From Scilla litardierei (taxonomy: Eukaryota > Streptophyta > Magnoliopsida > Asparagales > Asparagaceae), in contig CM061142.1 of the NCBI GenBank assembly GCA_030789695.1, positions 605,749,659 to 605,813,658 on the forward strand: a stretch of DNA of 64,000 nucleotides, read 5' to 3'. A program made the translations under genes and the position numbers. A model generated the notes under the pieces. It was not told where the DNA came from, searched no databases, and was given only the letters and a program-made list of their open reading frames with translations. Of the stretch, positions 1 to 9,580 are shown piece by piece. Every line of letters starts with the position of its first letter. Position 1 is the first letter of the stretch.

Positions 1-66
1 AGTGGTTATTTTCTAATGGCCGTGTGCCAAAAATGAAAAATAACATACTAAACGGTCGTTTCTTCC

Positions 67-214
67 CGTCACGGAGAGTTCCTACCATATCCATAATGAT
101 AGGAGACCCTAACGTGAAAAGAACAACCGATGCGTTCTCTCCGTCACGAAGCGTTCCTACCATATCCGTAATGGTAGGATACCCATTCGTGAAAAGACAA
201 CGACTCGTTCATAG
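67..214. repeat. 75-bp tandem duplication in E1 interior
   Basis: Two imperfect copies begin with CGTCACG at 67 and 142. Each continues with a block around TTCCTACCATATCC and a block around CGTGAAAAGA. The period of 75 keeps a reading frame on either strand, but neither strand shows a recognisable protein here. Confidence 0.65.
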
Positions 215-254
215 TTTCGACGGGGTGGCGGTTTGACCGGGGCGAACCCGTATG

Positions 255-266
255 GCTCTGATACCA
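255..266 (-). other. E1 primer-binding site, iMet tRNA type
   Basis: The minus strand reads TGGTATCAGAGC one base from the LTR end. This is the standard plant Copia-type site complementary to the 3' end of initiator methionine tRNA. Confidence 0.85.
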
Positions 267-267
267 A

Positions 268-872
268 TGTAGCATCCTGTCAAAACAGCGTTAGGATCAA
301 TAAATAAAGTTGAGACTTACGCTTGCGTATGCGGCACGGTAGTCTCAAAACTTTGCCTTCGGATTCGCCACGACGGATCGAGTCTTCTCATGAACGGAGT
401 AAGGCTACTAAATCCACAATCTAAATCTCTACTTTTAGATTAAGAACTTGGATAAAAAGAGAGGAAGGATTTCGGCAGAGCTTTGCTAGAATGAAATGCA
501 TGCAAGAATGCCATGCAAAAGTGTAAGAAAATGGCTAACCCTTGGGTCTTATTTATAGCCCCCAAGGTAGTTATTTTAGGAGTAATTGTTCCTTTGGAAC
601 AATTTAACTAAGGTGTACCATCGTACATGGCATATTATAAGCTTAAGTTGTACCGTATGCATGGTACAATATAAGCTTAAGATATTACCCCTTTATTAGC
701 CATATGTCGCATGCACTTATGCACATATAATGCGACTTTCCCATCAATCTAGAGATCCTCTCCGCAAGGGAACATATTCCCTTTGCACACGACTTCGTGT
801 ACGCGACGTTCGAGGTCCGTATTCCCTCGTACATCCCCTACAAGGGTGTACTAACGTCTTCCATATCAAACA
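268..872 (-). repeat. E1 5' LTR (605 bp)
   Basis: It begins TG at 268 on the plus strand, directly next to the PBS, and ends AACA at 872. A minus-strand TATA box lies at 549-558 (CTATAAATAA). The part upstream of it in the sense direction (about 600-850) is rich in short perfect inverted repeats. No second LTR copy is in the window, so the ends rest on the PBS and on loss of similarity to C0. Confidence 0.7.
549..558 (-). promoter_or_regulatory. E1 LTR TATA box
   Basis: The minus strand reads CTATAAATAA, about 310 bases inside the sense-strand start of the LTR. This is a good plant TATA consensus in the position expected for the U3/R boundary. Confidence 0.55.
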
Positions 873-968
873 ATTGGGTCGATCATGTAAGTATGATTCT
901 GAAACAAAGACGACGCCTGCTGCTCGTGGTTACCATCGTCTAAGGGTTTCGAGCCCCAATATGTAGTA
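873..968 (+). repeat. C0 5' LTR, fragment 1
   Basis: This short stretch matches 62926 to about 63004 of the C0 3' LTR, for example the shared phrase GACGCCTGCTGCTCGTGG. It is the left-hand remnant of the C0 5' LTR, isolated between E1 and E2. Its last five bases (964-968, TAGTA) are the E2 target-site duplication. Confidence 0.85.
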
Positions 969-1794
969 TGTAGCGACCCTGTGCTATGAGGAACAAATAC
1001 TAGAGTGGGTGAATATTGTTTTATAGAATCATAAGGAATTTACGCCAAATAAAACCCTACTTAACCAACAAATGCGGAATATAAGAAATGAACAACAACC
1101 CAAGCAAGAATGCAAAGCTAACATGCAATGTATCCTGGTTCGGTGCCACCCAAGTCTCCCCGACTTGTTACCGGTGCCCTACTCCAGCAACACCCGGATC
1201 CCCTCCGGATACTCTAGCAAACTGCTAGAGATTTTCTTTAGCCCACTTGTGGAAAACCTCCAACAAGTGCAATCGACCCACAATCGATGTCCGTGTATCC
1301 TACAACCCGGGAACACGCAAAGTCCTTAATCCCACAACCTGGGACTAAGCACACTCTCACAAACCGAGAGTAAAACGAAATCTTGACTCCCACAACTTGG
1401 GATCAAGCCAATCCTCTCACCACCGTGAGTATACAACAAATATGAATTATAAAGAATGAAATATAAAACTTCTTACCACAAAATCCTATGCCTTGAGAAA
1501 TACTTACCAAAATAGGGCAAGAATGGATTTTGAGGAAGATGAGATCACCAAACCCTAGCTCCACCAAGATGAGCAGCAATAGATGGCTAGGGAGGAGTTG
1601 GTGACTTAGATTCAAGCTCTTAGCTTGAGAAGCTCACAAGGAATGAGAATCTCTCTTGAGGAATTGGGCTCAAAGAGTAAGGGAGAGATTCTTGTGAGAT
1701 GAGAGAGCTTGGAATAGGAGTCGAATGGCTCTCTTTAAAGATGTGAAAATATCTCTAATTTTAGCCCTGGATCCTATGAAAGAACCCCTCCAAG

Positions 1795-1802
1795 TATATA
1801 TA
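1795..1802 (-). promoter_or_regulatory. E2 LTR TATA box
   Basis: The minus strand reads CCTATATATACTT at 1792-1804. It lies just downstream, in the sense direction, of the inverted-repeat array at 1871-2400. Confidence 0.6.
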
Positions 1803-1870
1803 GGATGGAGGAGAGAGAGAGAGGCAAAAACGTTTCAATTAATGCTCCAACGTCTCTATTCTGAAGCAGA

Positions 1871-2400
1871 CTAGTCGGTCTAAGAAGGATCACAGACCGA
1901 CTAGTTCATCAACTAGTCGGTCGGTGATTCAACATAGACCGACTAACATCTCGACAGCCAAAAGAGTGATTTCCAGGCAACATGAACTAGTCGGTCTAAG
2001 AAGACTTGCCAACCGACTAGTTTGCCAACTAGTCGGTCGGTGAGTGTTCTTTGACCGACTAAGAGATGAAATCAAGTAGCTGAATACAAGTTACACTAGT
2101 CGGTCTAAGAACAAATGCTAACCGACTAGTTTCACAACTAGTCGGTCAATGAATGTTCTTGGACCGACTAACTGTAAACAGTAACTCAGGCTGTACAGAG
2201 GCAAGCTCAACTAGTCGGTCTAAGAATAATTCCTAACCGACTAGATCTTCATCTAGTCGGTCGGTGACTCTTCTTTGACCAACTAATTGATCAACAGTGA
2301 AAGATCTGAAATGAGTTAGGACATCTAGTCGGTTCATGAAGAGTTGCCGACCGACTAGATCGTCATCTAGTCGGTTGGTACTTCTTCTTGAACCAACTAA
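1871..2400. repeat. E2 inverted-repeat array, five ~113-bp units of CTAGTCGGTC arms
   Basis: Units start near 1871, 1987, 2096, 2211 and 2325. Each has four arms in the order forward, reverse, forward, reverse (CTAGTCGGTC, ACCGACTAG, CTAGTCGGT, GACCGACTA), giving about 20 arms. The two central arms form a hairpin with a 10-bp stem and 4-base loop; the two outer arms pair over about 15 bases (TAGTCGGTCTAAGAA with one mismatch in unit 2). A homologous array lies in both LTRs of the LARD. Confidence 0.9.
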
Positions 2401-2800
2401 GACGCACTAGAAGCCGAGGGAAGAAGCGATAGGCTTCGGGAAAGTTTCTAATGGCTTCTATGATAATCCTAGCTCTAAGATATGAGCGAAATGAAGATAA
2501 TAATGTAACTCCTACTCAAGGCTTAACAGTCTAATCTATGAAGCTAGAAGACAATAAATAATACATGACGAACCGTCTTCGAAGCTTCAATCTTCATTCT
2601 TCTTGACTTCAATATTGCTCCTAGATCTTCAACGAAGCTTCAGGCACACGATCATGCGTATTGAGAAGTCTTGAGACGTCGCTTTTGATATACGTATTCT
2701 TTTGGCGACGATCTCCATAACTGCGCTCACAAACAGTTAGATCACAATATTTATGTTTGCTCATCATCCAAAACCAAATCCGGGGAATCAATACTCAACA

Positions 2801-2837
2801 TAGTAGGGTCAGGTTGTAGGGTCTCACACCGAGTAGT
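2801..2837 (+). repeat. C0 5' LTR, fragment 2
   Basis: This 37-bp remnant of the C0 LTR lies between E2 and E3 and matches about 63000-63033. It includes the E2 TSD copy at its left end and the E3 TSD (GTAGT, 2833-2837) at its right end. E2 and E3 therefore inserted about 30 bp apart in the original LTR. Confidence 0.85.
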
Positions 2838-3711
2838 TGGTAAGCCCAAAATAGTGCTTCTCTCAAGCGCAATAGTCTGTACAAGTAATATAATCTGGGA
2901 GTCCAGATGTCGAATCCTCGGGAGAAAACTGTTGCAATCACAAAGATTAAATCAAATAGAAATCCGACGAAAAGAAATTAACCACTTATGTTGGCGATGG
3001 TTTGAAAGTGTGTGATGGTGATTTCTGGTACGCGAACAATACGAACAAAGAACTTCGTGTATGAAAGTATGTATGAGAAATATGCACATGGTATGGGTTC
3101 ATTAGGATCAATGATTCGTATAAGTTGGTTGATTAAATATAACTCAATAAACCCTCCTTTTGGGAGCAATTCATCGGAAAATACCCTTTTGGGGATTAAA
3201 GCACAAAATTCAATGAGATCGTTGCTAAAGTTATAATCTTAAAAATACGATATGAAACTCTCTTTTGGAGAGATCAAAACTCACCCTTGTGGGGTGATCA
3301 CCTACTCTATCATATTCTTTTGGAAGATGAAGAGAAGATTTACCAATAAAGACTACAACTTTAGCAACGTTAGCAATTTAGCACAATGATTCAACCAAAC
3401 GAATACGATTCATATCCCCTAACTACGACATACCATGCACAAATAGAATTTAGCTACTCATGGTGCAAGAAAAATCAAGTTTCATAGCAAAATACATTGT
3501 TCTAATAGCAAAATACAATGAAAAGACCCAAATACGTGGTATAAGTTCAAGAATTTATCACCAAATCTCCAATATAGACACCAAAACTCTATGGAAATAA
3601 GAAGAATAGCCTCTGGAATTTTACAGAATTTTTCAGAGGAGAAATACAGCTCCTAAAGCCTCCAATACGCCCGAATACCCCGGGATATGGCCAAAAACCC
3701 TAGAAATACGC

Positions 3712-3719
3712 TTATATAG
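3712..3719 (-). promoter_or_regulatory. E3 LTR TATA box
   Basis: The minus strand reads GCCTATATAAGCG over this site. The same motif occurs in the other LTR at about 16550-16557. Confidence 0.55.
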
Positions 3720-3838
3720 GCTCATTGCAGGTTTTAATGTGCTAACGGGTCCCAATCCGCACCCGTTTACGCACCCAAACCCAAATCACGGCCGGCGCAA
3801 TTCTCCGCCGTTGATCGCAGCGGGATTGCCTGACGAGC

Positions 3839-4110
3839 TGACACGTGGCCTCTTATCGGATCTCGCCAGCATCGCATCTTCGAGTTTGCGTCGGAGTTCT
3901 CCTTGGCCGCCCGATCACGCATCAATGGTTCATGCGAAGCCACGTCGACTTGTTTTTTCGCGCTCTCCGCTTAGCTGCGATGAGTTCGAGCAGGGTCGGC
4001 CTCAACCGCAGGATCGTCATCGAGCGGTCCACACTGTGCCACGTCGCCTGCTCTTCGCAAGCCGTCCGATTAGGCGGGAATACGCAGATCTTTGACACGT
4101 GGACGTCTAG
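3839..4110. promoter_or_regulatory. ACGT-core (G-box/ABRE-like) cluster in E3 LTR
   Basis: Four boxes with an ACGT core lie upstream of the TATA box: ACACGTGGCC near 3841, GCCACGTCGAC near 3940, TGCCACGTCGCC near 4038 and GACACGTGGACGTC near 4095. All four are also in the right LTR (about 16679-16945). ACGT boxes flanked like this are known binding sites for plant bZIP factors in abscisic-acid and light responses; activity here is inferred. Confidence 0.45.
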
Positions 4111-4446
4111 ATTCGTGCGCATACGGTTCAGCCGTATTTTTAAGTATTTGCTTTGTATTTCTTCATTTAATTGGTATTCTGTATTCAAAAATTCACAGTA
4201 ATTAGCACAGATCCCAGAAAAATACAAATAAATAGTCGTTGGAATCGTGAGATCGAGACCAAGCTAGGAAAAATATAAAAAGTACAGAAAATACTCCGTT
4301 AATTGCTGTTTTATGCTCAAATAGAGTGTTTTCTCTAATAAATGATTGTGTACAAAATACGAATGTATTAGAGAACAATATATCATCACATGAGCACAAA
4401 ATATGGCTAAATGGGGGGTTAAATATGTAATATTGAACTCGAATCA

Positions 4447-5485
4447 CACCCCCCCAACTAGCGATTTGCTAGTCTCTAGCAAAAAGAGCGATTAATACGG
4501 ATGATTAATAAAACAATAAATTCTATCAATCGCTTATGGCATGGCTCAATAATACGATTTCCAACATGATCTAGATTATCAATATACACAATCCATGCAC
4601 AAGATCAATCACATGATATTTTCTCTAATTTAATTTGAATAAATAGCATGCAAGCATCGTTTTGTGCAAGGGAAAGTATAACACGTCGTTATATTCTAGT
4701 TTTCTTGTTTCCATGGAATTGGCATCCCACAAAGATCGTTCAAGTCATGGGCATTGAGGTTGCTTAGTTTATTCGTCACTTCTTTTCTTTTATTAGTTCC
4801 GCGTAACACGCATCAAGCAACATTCGCAGAAAAATGTATAACTTGGATCGCTTCATCAAATGAGCGATCCGGTCAATGGCTCCCAAATCAGATGATAATA
4901 GGGCATTAGGCCAAAAAGGACCCCTCAGACTGTACTACTCGAGCCAACCAAGTTATTTATTAGTGACATACTTATTCATTCATTTTTCTTCATTCATTTT
5001 TCATTCATTTTTTTTCTTCTTTTCTATTTTTTGTAAGCAACTCCACGCCCATTCTTCGAACAAATCATTAATAACAAAGGCCAAATTCCTCTTCAACTTG
5101 AAGACTTTTCTAATAAATCGTGTATACTTAAGCTTTTTCATCACATTAGCATGCATGAAATAAATTCAAACTATTTCGAGATATTAATCATGGAAATTAA
5201 AAATTTTCATGAATAGCATATTAACGGTAATTCCATGAAGGAAAAATAATTAACTCAAGCTACAAACAAATTTTAGAGCTCAATCAATGCATAATCATCC
5301 GTATTCGTGGAATGTGAAGGAGTTTTAAATGATGAGATTTGGTGATTTATTCTTCTCTAAGCCTTATTTTTGAAAAAAAATCCTAAGGTCTCATACACAC
5401 CCCCCAACTAAAGATGGACATTGTCCTCAATGTCGAAAGGCGTACGAGTTTATTCAAAGCAAGCAACCTAGAAAGCTTATAAAAA
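4447..5485 (-). other. E3 3' untranslated interior and polypurine tract
   Basis: Adjacent to the LTR the minus strand reads AGTTGGGGGGGTG (4447-4459), a polypurine tract. A second copy of a very similar tract (AGTTGGGGGGTGTG) lies at about 5396-5409, just after the end of the gag-like ORF, next to a GAGGACAATGTCC motif. The region between is AT-rich and I see no coding sequence in it. Confidence 0.6.
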
Positions 5486-6242
5486 CTACACTACTGGAAA
5501 GAACACACCGTGATCAAATGGCGGATCACGAATCTTTGATGGTGGAGGAAGTTGTTCAATTTGCTCCTTGCGCTCCTCGGCGATTATTCTTCCCCCAAAA
5601 GCTAAATTGGACCCCAGCAACGTAACTCCTAGCATCTCTATAAGATATTCACATGTATCCTGCAAGAGATGAGTCACGTCGATCCATTTTAGTTTAAGAT
5701 TCTTCTCAATAAAAGTGTTCCAAACGTAGTCATCAAAATAGTTGAAATAAATTAAAGCAAGTTGACGACTACTCCCTGAAAGATATGCACTACTCTCGGT
5801 ATGATGCTCAGTCATTCGGGGAGGGGTAAATGATTTTGGGACAAAACTGGAGGAGGGCATGGTTCTGACTCCATGGAGATAATCTCAAAACCCTTGTCCC
5901 TAGCTGTCTCCTCCTCTCGTTCATCCAAAATTGCTAGCTCGTCCTCTCTTTTGCACACACTTTCTGCCATGTAGATATTTTTATTCGTGTCCTCAACGTG
6001 ACATGGCTTGCTCGATTTTCCTGCAATAGAAGATACACTCGTATTAGGTTCTTGAAGTTGAATTTCAAAAGAATTATTTTCTTCTAAGCACGTGGCAATC
6101 AAATTAAGATTTTCAATAGATTTTTGAATCTGCCGACTCCGAGCAAGGAAATTCTCTTGGAATTGATGGGATGTGGCCTCCTGTGTCTGAATAATCAGGT
6201 AAAATTCCTCTTTCAAGGATTGCAAAGGTACGTCTATGCTTT
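5486..6242 (-). pseudogene. E3 gag-like ORF, 3' part
   Basis: This is the downstream part of a gag-like ORF whose upstream part is at 15146-15514. The reading frame continues across the LARD insertion: removing the LARD and one TSD copy joins an aspartate/glutamine-rich tail at 15151 to the frame at 6242. The visible protein contains a glutamate- and glutamine-rich, probably helical stretch (6230 to about 5830). Near 5812 the frame is lost, and coding resembles a second frame down to 5486. No zinc knuckle or protease motif is visible. Function beyond gag-like is not assigned. Confidence 0.6.
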
Positions 6243-6884
6243 TGTCACGTCCCACTTCCCAAAAATAAGGAGGCGAGACGTGAGAAGGTCCGCTCAGACT
6301 TGAAGCTGCAAAGCTCCAAGCCCGATAAGCGTCAATCAACAATGAATTGGCAGGTCCTTGCAACGCAATACGAAACAACGATAAGAATAATGAAGTGAGA
6401 CAATAAGAAATTTATTAAATCTCAGAATATCTATAAAATAAATTACAATATCACAGAAAAGCCACCAGGCTCAAAAGGAAAAGCTAAGGCCCAAACATGG
6501 CCAACAAAGTACAACATACAAGCAAGGGTGCCACGCACCAACAACTAACAGCAAACCTAAACAAGGAAGAGAACACAAGCGACCTCTAAGACTGGTCACC
6601 AATGACCACAAACTCCTCCTCGGCAACCATTGGCTCAGCGCCAGCAAACACTACGTCCTCAGCGACAAACTCAGGCTCGGGATCTAACATGTGTCACCCA
6701 AAAGAGAAAAGGGGCACATGTCAGCAAGTCGAAAGACTTGTGCAAGGAAACTGAAAGAAAGATAAACTAACAACCTAGCAGTTATAGTATGGTGCATGGC
6801 ATGGCAAGTATCGTATGGAAGTAACAAGTAAAGTACAATTAACAAGTAACATGTGGTAGGTGTGACATGTATTGTCAAGTAACA

Positions 6885-7055
6885 AGTACAAGGGATCACT
6901 CACACACATGTGAGCGCCCTATTGGCCGCAGGCTGTATTCAAGTACAAGGGATCACTCACACACAGGTGAGTGCCCTATTGCCCGCAGGCTGTATTCAAG
7001 TACAAGGGATCACTCACACACAGGTGAGTGCCCTATTGCCCGCAGGCTGTGTTGA
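6885..7055. repeat. 3 x 57-bp tandem repeat in the LARD LTR
   Basis: Copies align at 6891, 6948 and 7005, each containing AGGGATCACTCACACACA, GTGAGTGCCC and GCAGGCTGT. CACTCAC and GTGAGTG inside each unit are inverted repeats. The same array is at about 13251-13421. Confidence 0.85.
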
Positions 7056-7255
7056 GCTCGTTTTCTGGACCACGAGACAGATTTGTATTTAACACGTATG
7101 GCATAGGGTTATGCCTGCAACGCAGGTGCCTAGCCGAAAACAAGTAGACCGGGCATTGGCTATCAACCAACTCACGTAGCCCGCTTCTGGAACACGAGCC
7201 AGGAAACACTAGTATTGTAGCGATGCTACGCAATCACGATGAGTGTTCAAGCATG

Positions 7256-7440
7256 CAATGACATGAGCAGATATCCACGTACCGTTAATTGAATTTAAAC
7301 ATGGCAGGTAAAATGCAATGACATGAACAGATATTCGCGTACCGTCAATTTAAATTAAACATGGCAGTTAAAGATGCATGGATGACATGAACAGTTAATA
7401 CGCGTACCGTTAAGTGAAATTAAACGTGACATACAAGCAT
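7256..7440. repeat. ~62-bp repeat, three copies, in the LARD LTR
   Basis: Three copies begin ATGACATGARCAG near 7258, 7318 and 7384. Each continues with a CGCGTACCGT-like block and AATTAAACRTG. The matching copies in the other LTR are at about 13624-13805. Confidence 0.75.
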
Positions 7441-8040
7441 GATGAAGGTGACGGACCAAGCTTCGTTGTCAAGCTAAGTCAATGGCGTCCAGACAGCTAT
7501 CCATTCACCGTCTAGTCTCTTTTACGCTAAAGCAAGGCAATGGCCTAAGACATGGCCCAAATCAAGAGATGCAAGTTTCACTTGCCTAGTCTCCAAGGAT
7601 GACGATCAACGAGGCACGTCACAAAAGGGGAACCTACGGGGATGAGATCTCTGCCATGGCAAAACATCATTAGAACAATATCTCTAACATCCATTTTATT
7701 AGGGTTTCAATAAAATCACAATGAGGGTTATGAGAATATTAAAGGATCTAACACTACCGTATAGAAGTAGAAGATCGATGCCGAGCAAGCACGGCGACGG
7801 AAGAATGATCCGGAGAACTACGGCTCAGATCTGGAAACGGCGAGGAAATCTGGAGAAAATGGGATTTGTGGAATTTTGGGGGTTTTCCGGCGGCAAGGGG
7901 AGAGGTGGCCGGCCTAAATGGAGGGGGAGAGGGGCTCTTGAGGAAGGAGGAAGGGCTAGAGGAAGGTTGGGGAAGATCAGAGGTCTAGGGGAAGGGAAAT
8001 GGCCAAGGGAAATGAAAGAAAGAAAGAGAAACGATCGGGC

Positions 8041-8050
8041 GTATTTATAG
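8041..8050 (-). promoter_or_regulatory. LARD LTR TATA box
   Basis: The minus strand reads CTATAAATAC. It lies 45 bases downstream, in the sense direction, of the inverted-repeat array. The other LTR has it at 14406-14415. Confidence 0.65.
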
Positions 8051-8094
8051 AGATGAATCGGCGGCCGCCCAAAAATTAGGATTTCTGGGTGATT

Positions 8095-8511
8095 TAGTCG
8101 GTCAACGAAGGGTGGCTGACCGACTAGTTTGGGAACTAGTCGGTCGGTCGTTCAACTGTGACCGACTAACATCAAACAGCGAAAGAAGGAAGAAATCTGG
8201 GAAGTGAATTAGACGGTCTGTGAAGGCCCGTCGACCGACTAGTTTGTAATCTAGTCGGTCGGTGAGTGTTCATGGACCGGCTAACGATAAACAGTAACTT
8301 GACTGTACAGAAGAACTCAGAATTAGTCGGTCTGAGTACAAAACTTAACCGACTAGTTTAACAACTAGTCGGTCGAAAGATGAACTTAGACCGACTAAAC
8401 AGAAACAGTAACTTAGGTAAAATTAATCCAAGGAACTAGTCGGTTTGAGTAGAGTTGTCGACCGACTAGATCTCAATCTAGTCGGTTGGTTCTCCTTCTT
8501 GAACCAACTAA
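8095..8511. repeat. LARD LTR inverted-repeat array, four units
   Basis: Four units start near 8095, 8209, 8324 and 8436, with the same forward-reverse-forward-reverse CTAGTCGGTC arms as in E2. The spacers are homologous as well: ACAGTAACTTGACTGTACAG here against ACAGTAACTCAGGCTGTACA in E2. The last unit in both has GGTT/AACC arms. The copy in the other LTR is 14460-14875. Confidence 0.9.
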
Positions 8512-8779
8512 TATGCACTGAAAGTGCCGAATTGAAGCGCGAAGCTTCGGGAAGATTCCTACGGCTTCTAGGATCAACCTATCTCTAAGATATGAGCGAT
8601 TTGAAGTTCATCATGAGTGACTTACTCCAAGATCAACGATTCTAAGGAAGAAGCTAGAAAATCACAACGGAACGAATGAAAGCGAAAGCTACGGAGACGG
8701 AATCACACGCAAGGAGAAAATCCACCAAGACATATACATATATATCGATAACTCTAATATAGAAAAACCAGTCGTTACA

Positions 8780-9498
8780 TCCTACCCACCTTAGAATAAA
8801 GTCTGTCCTCGGACTTTCTAACATATCTAGTCGCTCTGGTAACTACCCCAATCATATCACATTCAATCAGGTATAGTTATTACAAGTGCTTATATTCGCA
8901 CTAGGTAATCAAACATTAACACTACTAGCGTGCATCATCCACGCACATCATACTCTTATACCTATCATAGCCCTTCATACTCATACATGTATCTCAATCA
9001 TATATATACATACATCCCTTATGTAGTTATTACTTACCTAGCACAAAACAATAGTCCATATACTCACAACCAATTAAATAGTTCACACTAGTAAATACCA
9101 TCGTAACGCTCTATGTTAGGTAGCTACCTAAGAACAAGGCAATAAGAATACACTACTCCATATATCTCCTAGTATACATCCAATACCAAACATGTCAACA
9201 CACGTAATCACACCACACCATCTAAACTCAAGTTATTATATTTAATATACTTCCACCATCATTATAATTTCACAATTTATAGCCATTCCAATACATGCAA
9301 ATATTTCACTATAACTTCACATCACATACGGCCCTATAATTATACCCATGACACGCCACACATATTATAGTCACCAAAACTTATAACTAAGCACATACTT
9401 ACCCGTGCATGGCGCACACCCACACACGCTAACATTTCATTCACATTTACCAATCATACAATTATAAACTCAGTACATCAACACACTTAGTTTTAGCT

Positions 9499-9580
<82 letters not shown>

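Larger units (their letters stand above)
1..872 (-). mobile_element. E1: partial LTR retrotransposon (5' LTR, PBS, start of interior)
   Basis: This is the 5' end of a minus-strand LTR element that continues off the left edge of the window. Reading the minus strand, the LTR (872 to 268) is followed by a PBS and about 254 bases of interior. The right end is recognised because sequence from 873 onward matches the C0 LTR copy near 62926. A possible TSD (ATTGG, 873-877) cannot be confirmed because the other end is outside the window. The visible interior has no intact gag. Superfamily is not determined; the iMet-type PBS is compatible with Copia. Confidence 0.75.
969..2800 (-). mobile_element. E2: Copia (SIRE-like) solo LTR
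   Basis: A single 1.83-kb LTR, TG at 969 and ACA at 2800, is flanked by TSD TAGTA (964-968 and 2801-2805). It aligns along its outer parts with the SIRE LTRs at 36129 and 46908. Shared blocks include the reading near 1010 GAATATTGTTTTATAGAATC and the repeated phrase CCCACAACYTGGGA. No interior or second LTR is present, so it is a solo LTR, normally the product of LTR-LTR recombination. It carries a large inverted-repeat array upstream of its TATA box. Confidence 0.88.
2838..4446 (-). repeat. E3 3' LTR (1609 bp)
   Basis: Starts TGGTAAGCCC and ends AATCA. It matches 15673-17283 along its full length with scattered substitutions and small indels. A minus-strand TATA box lies at 3712-3719 (reads CTATATAA). 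The block upstream of it (about 3740-4120) is GC-rich and carries four ACGT-core boxes. Confidence 0.9.
6243..8779 (-). repeat. LARD 3' LTR (2537 bp)
   Basis: Nearly identical to 12609-15145, with scattered substitutions such as AAATAAGG against AAATGAGG near the left end. In plus-strand order it contains a 3 x 57-bp repeat, a ~62-bp triplicate, a purine-rich block (7850-8035), a TATA box and the CTAGTCGGTC inverted-repeat array. The two LTRs differ little, so the insertion looks younger than E3. Confidence 0.9.

Noticed and set aside
1871..2400. CRISPR-like array
   Set aside because: Regular repeats with spacers, but the arms alternate in orientation, spacers are homologous between units, the array lies in an LTR, and the DNA is from a plant.
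3739..4227. ORFs of 100-135 codons on both strands in the GC-rich part of the E3 LTR (also 16526-17065)
   Set aside because: Overlapping open frames on both strands inside a promoter region, duplicated with the LTR, with no domain. Better explained by composition.
7721..8050. Arg/Gly-rich ORF of 109 codons in the LARD LTR (also 14087-14415)
   Set aside because: It is a purine-rich stretch just downstream of the minus-strand TATA box; the frame is not kept between the two LTRs (a 1-2 base difference near 14160).
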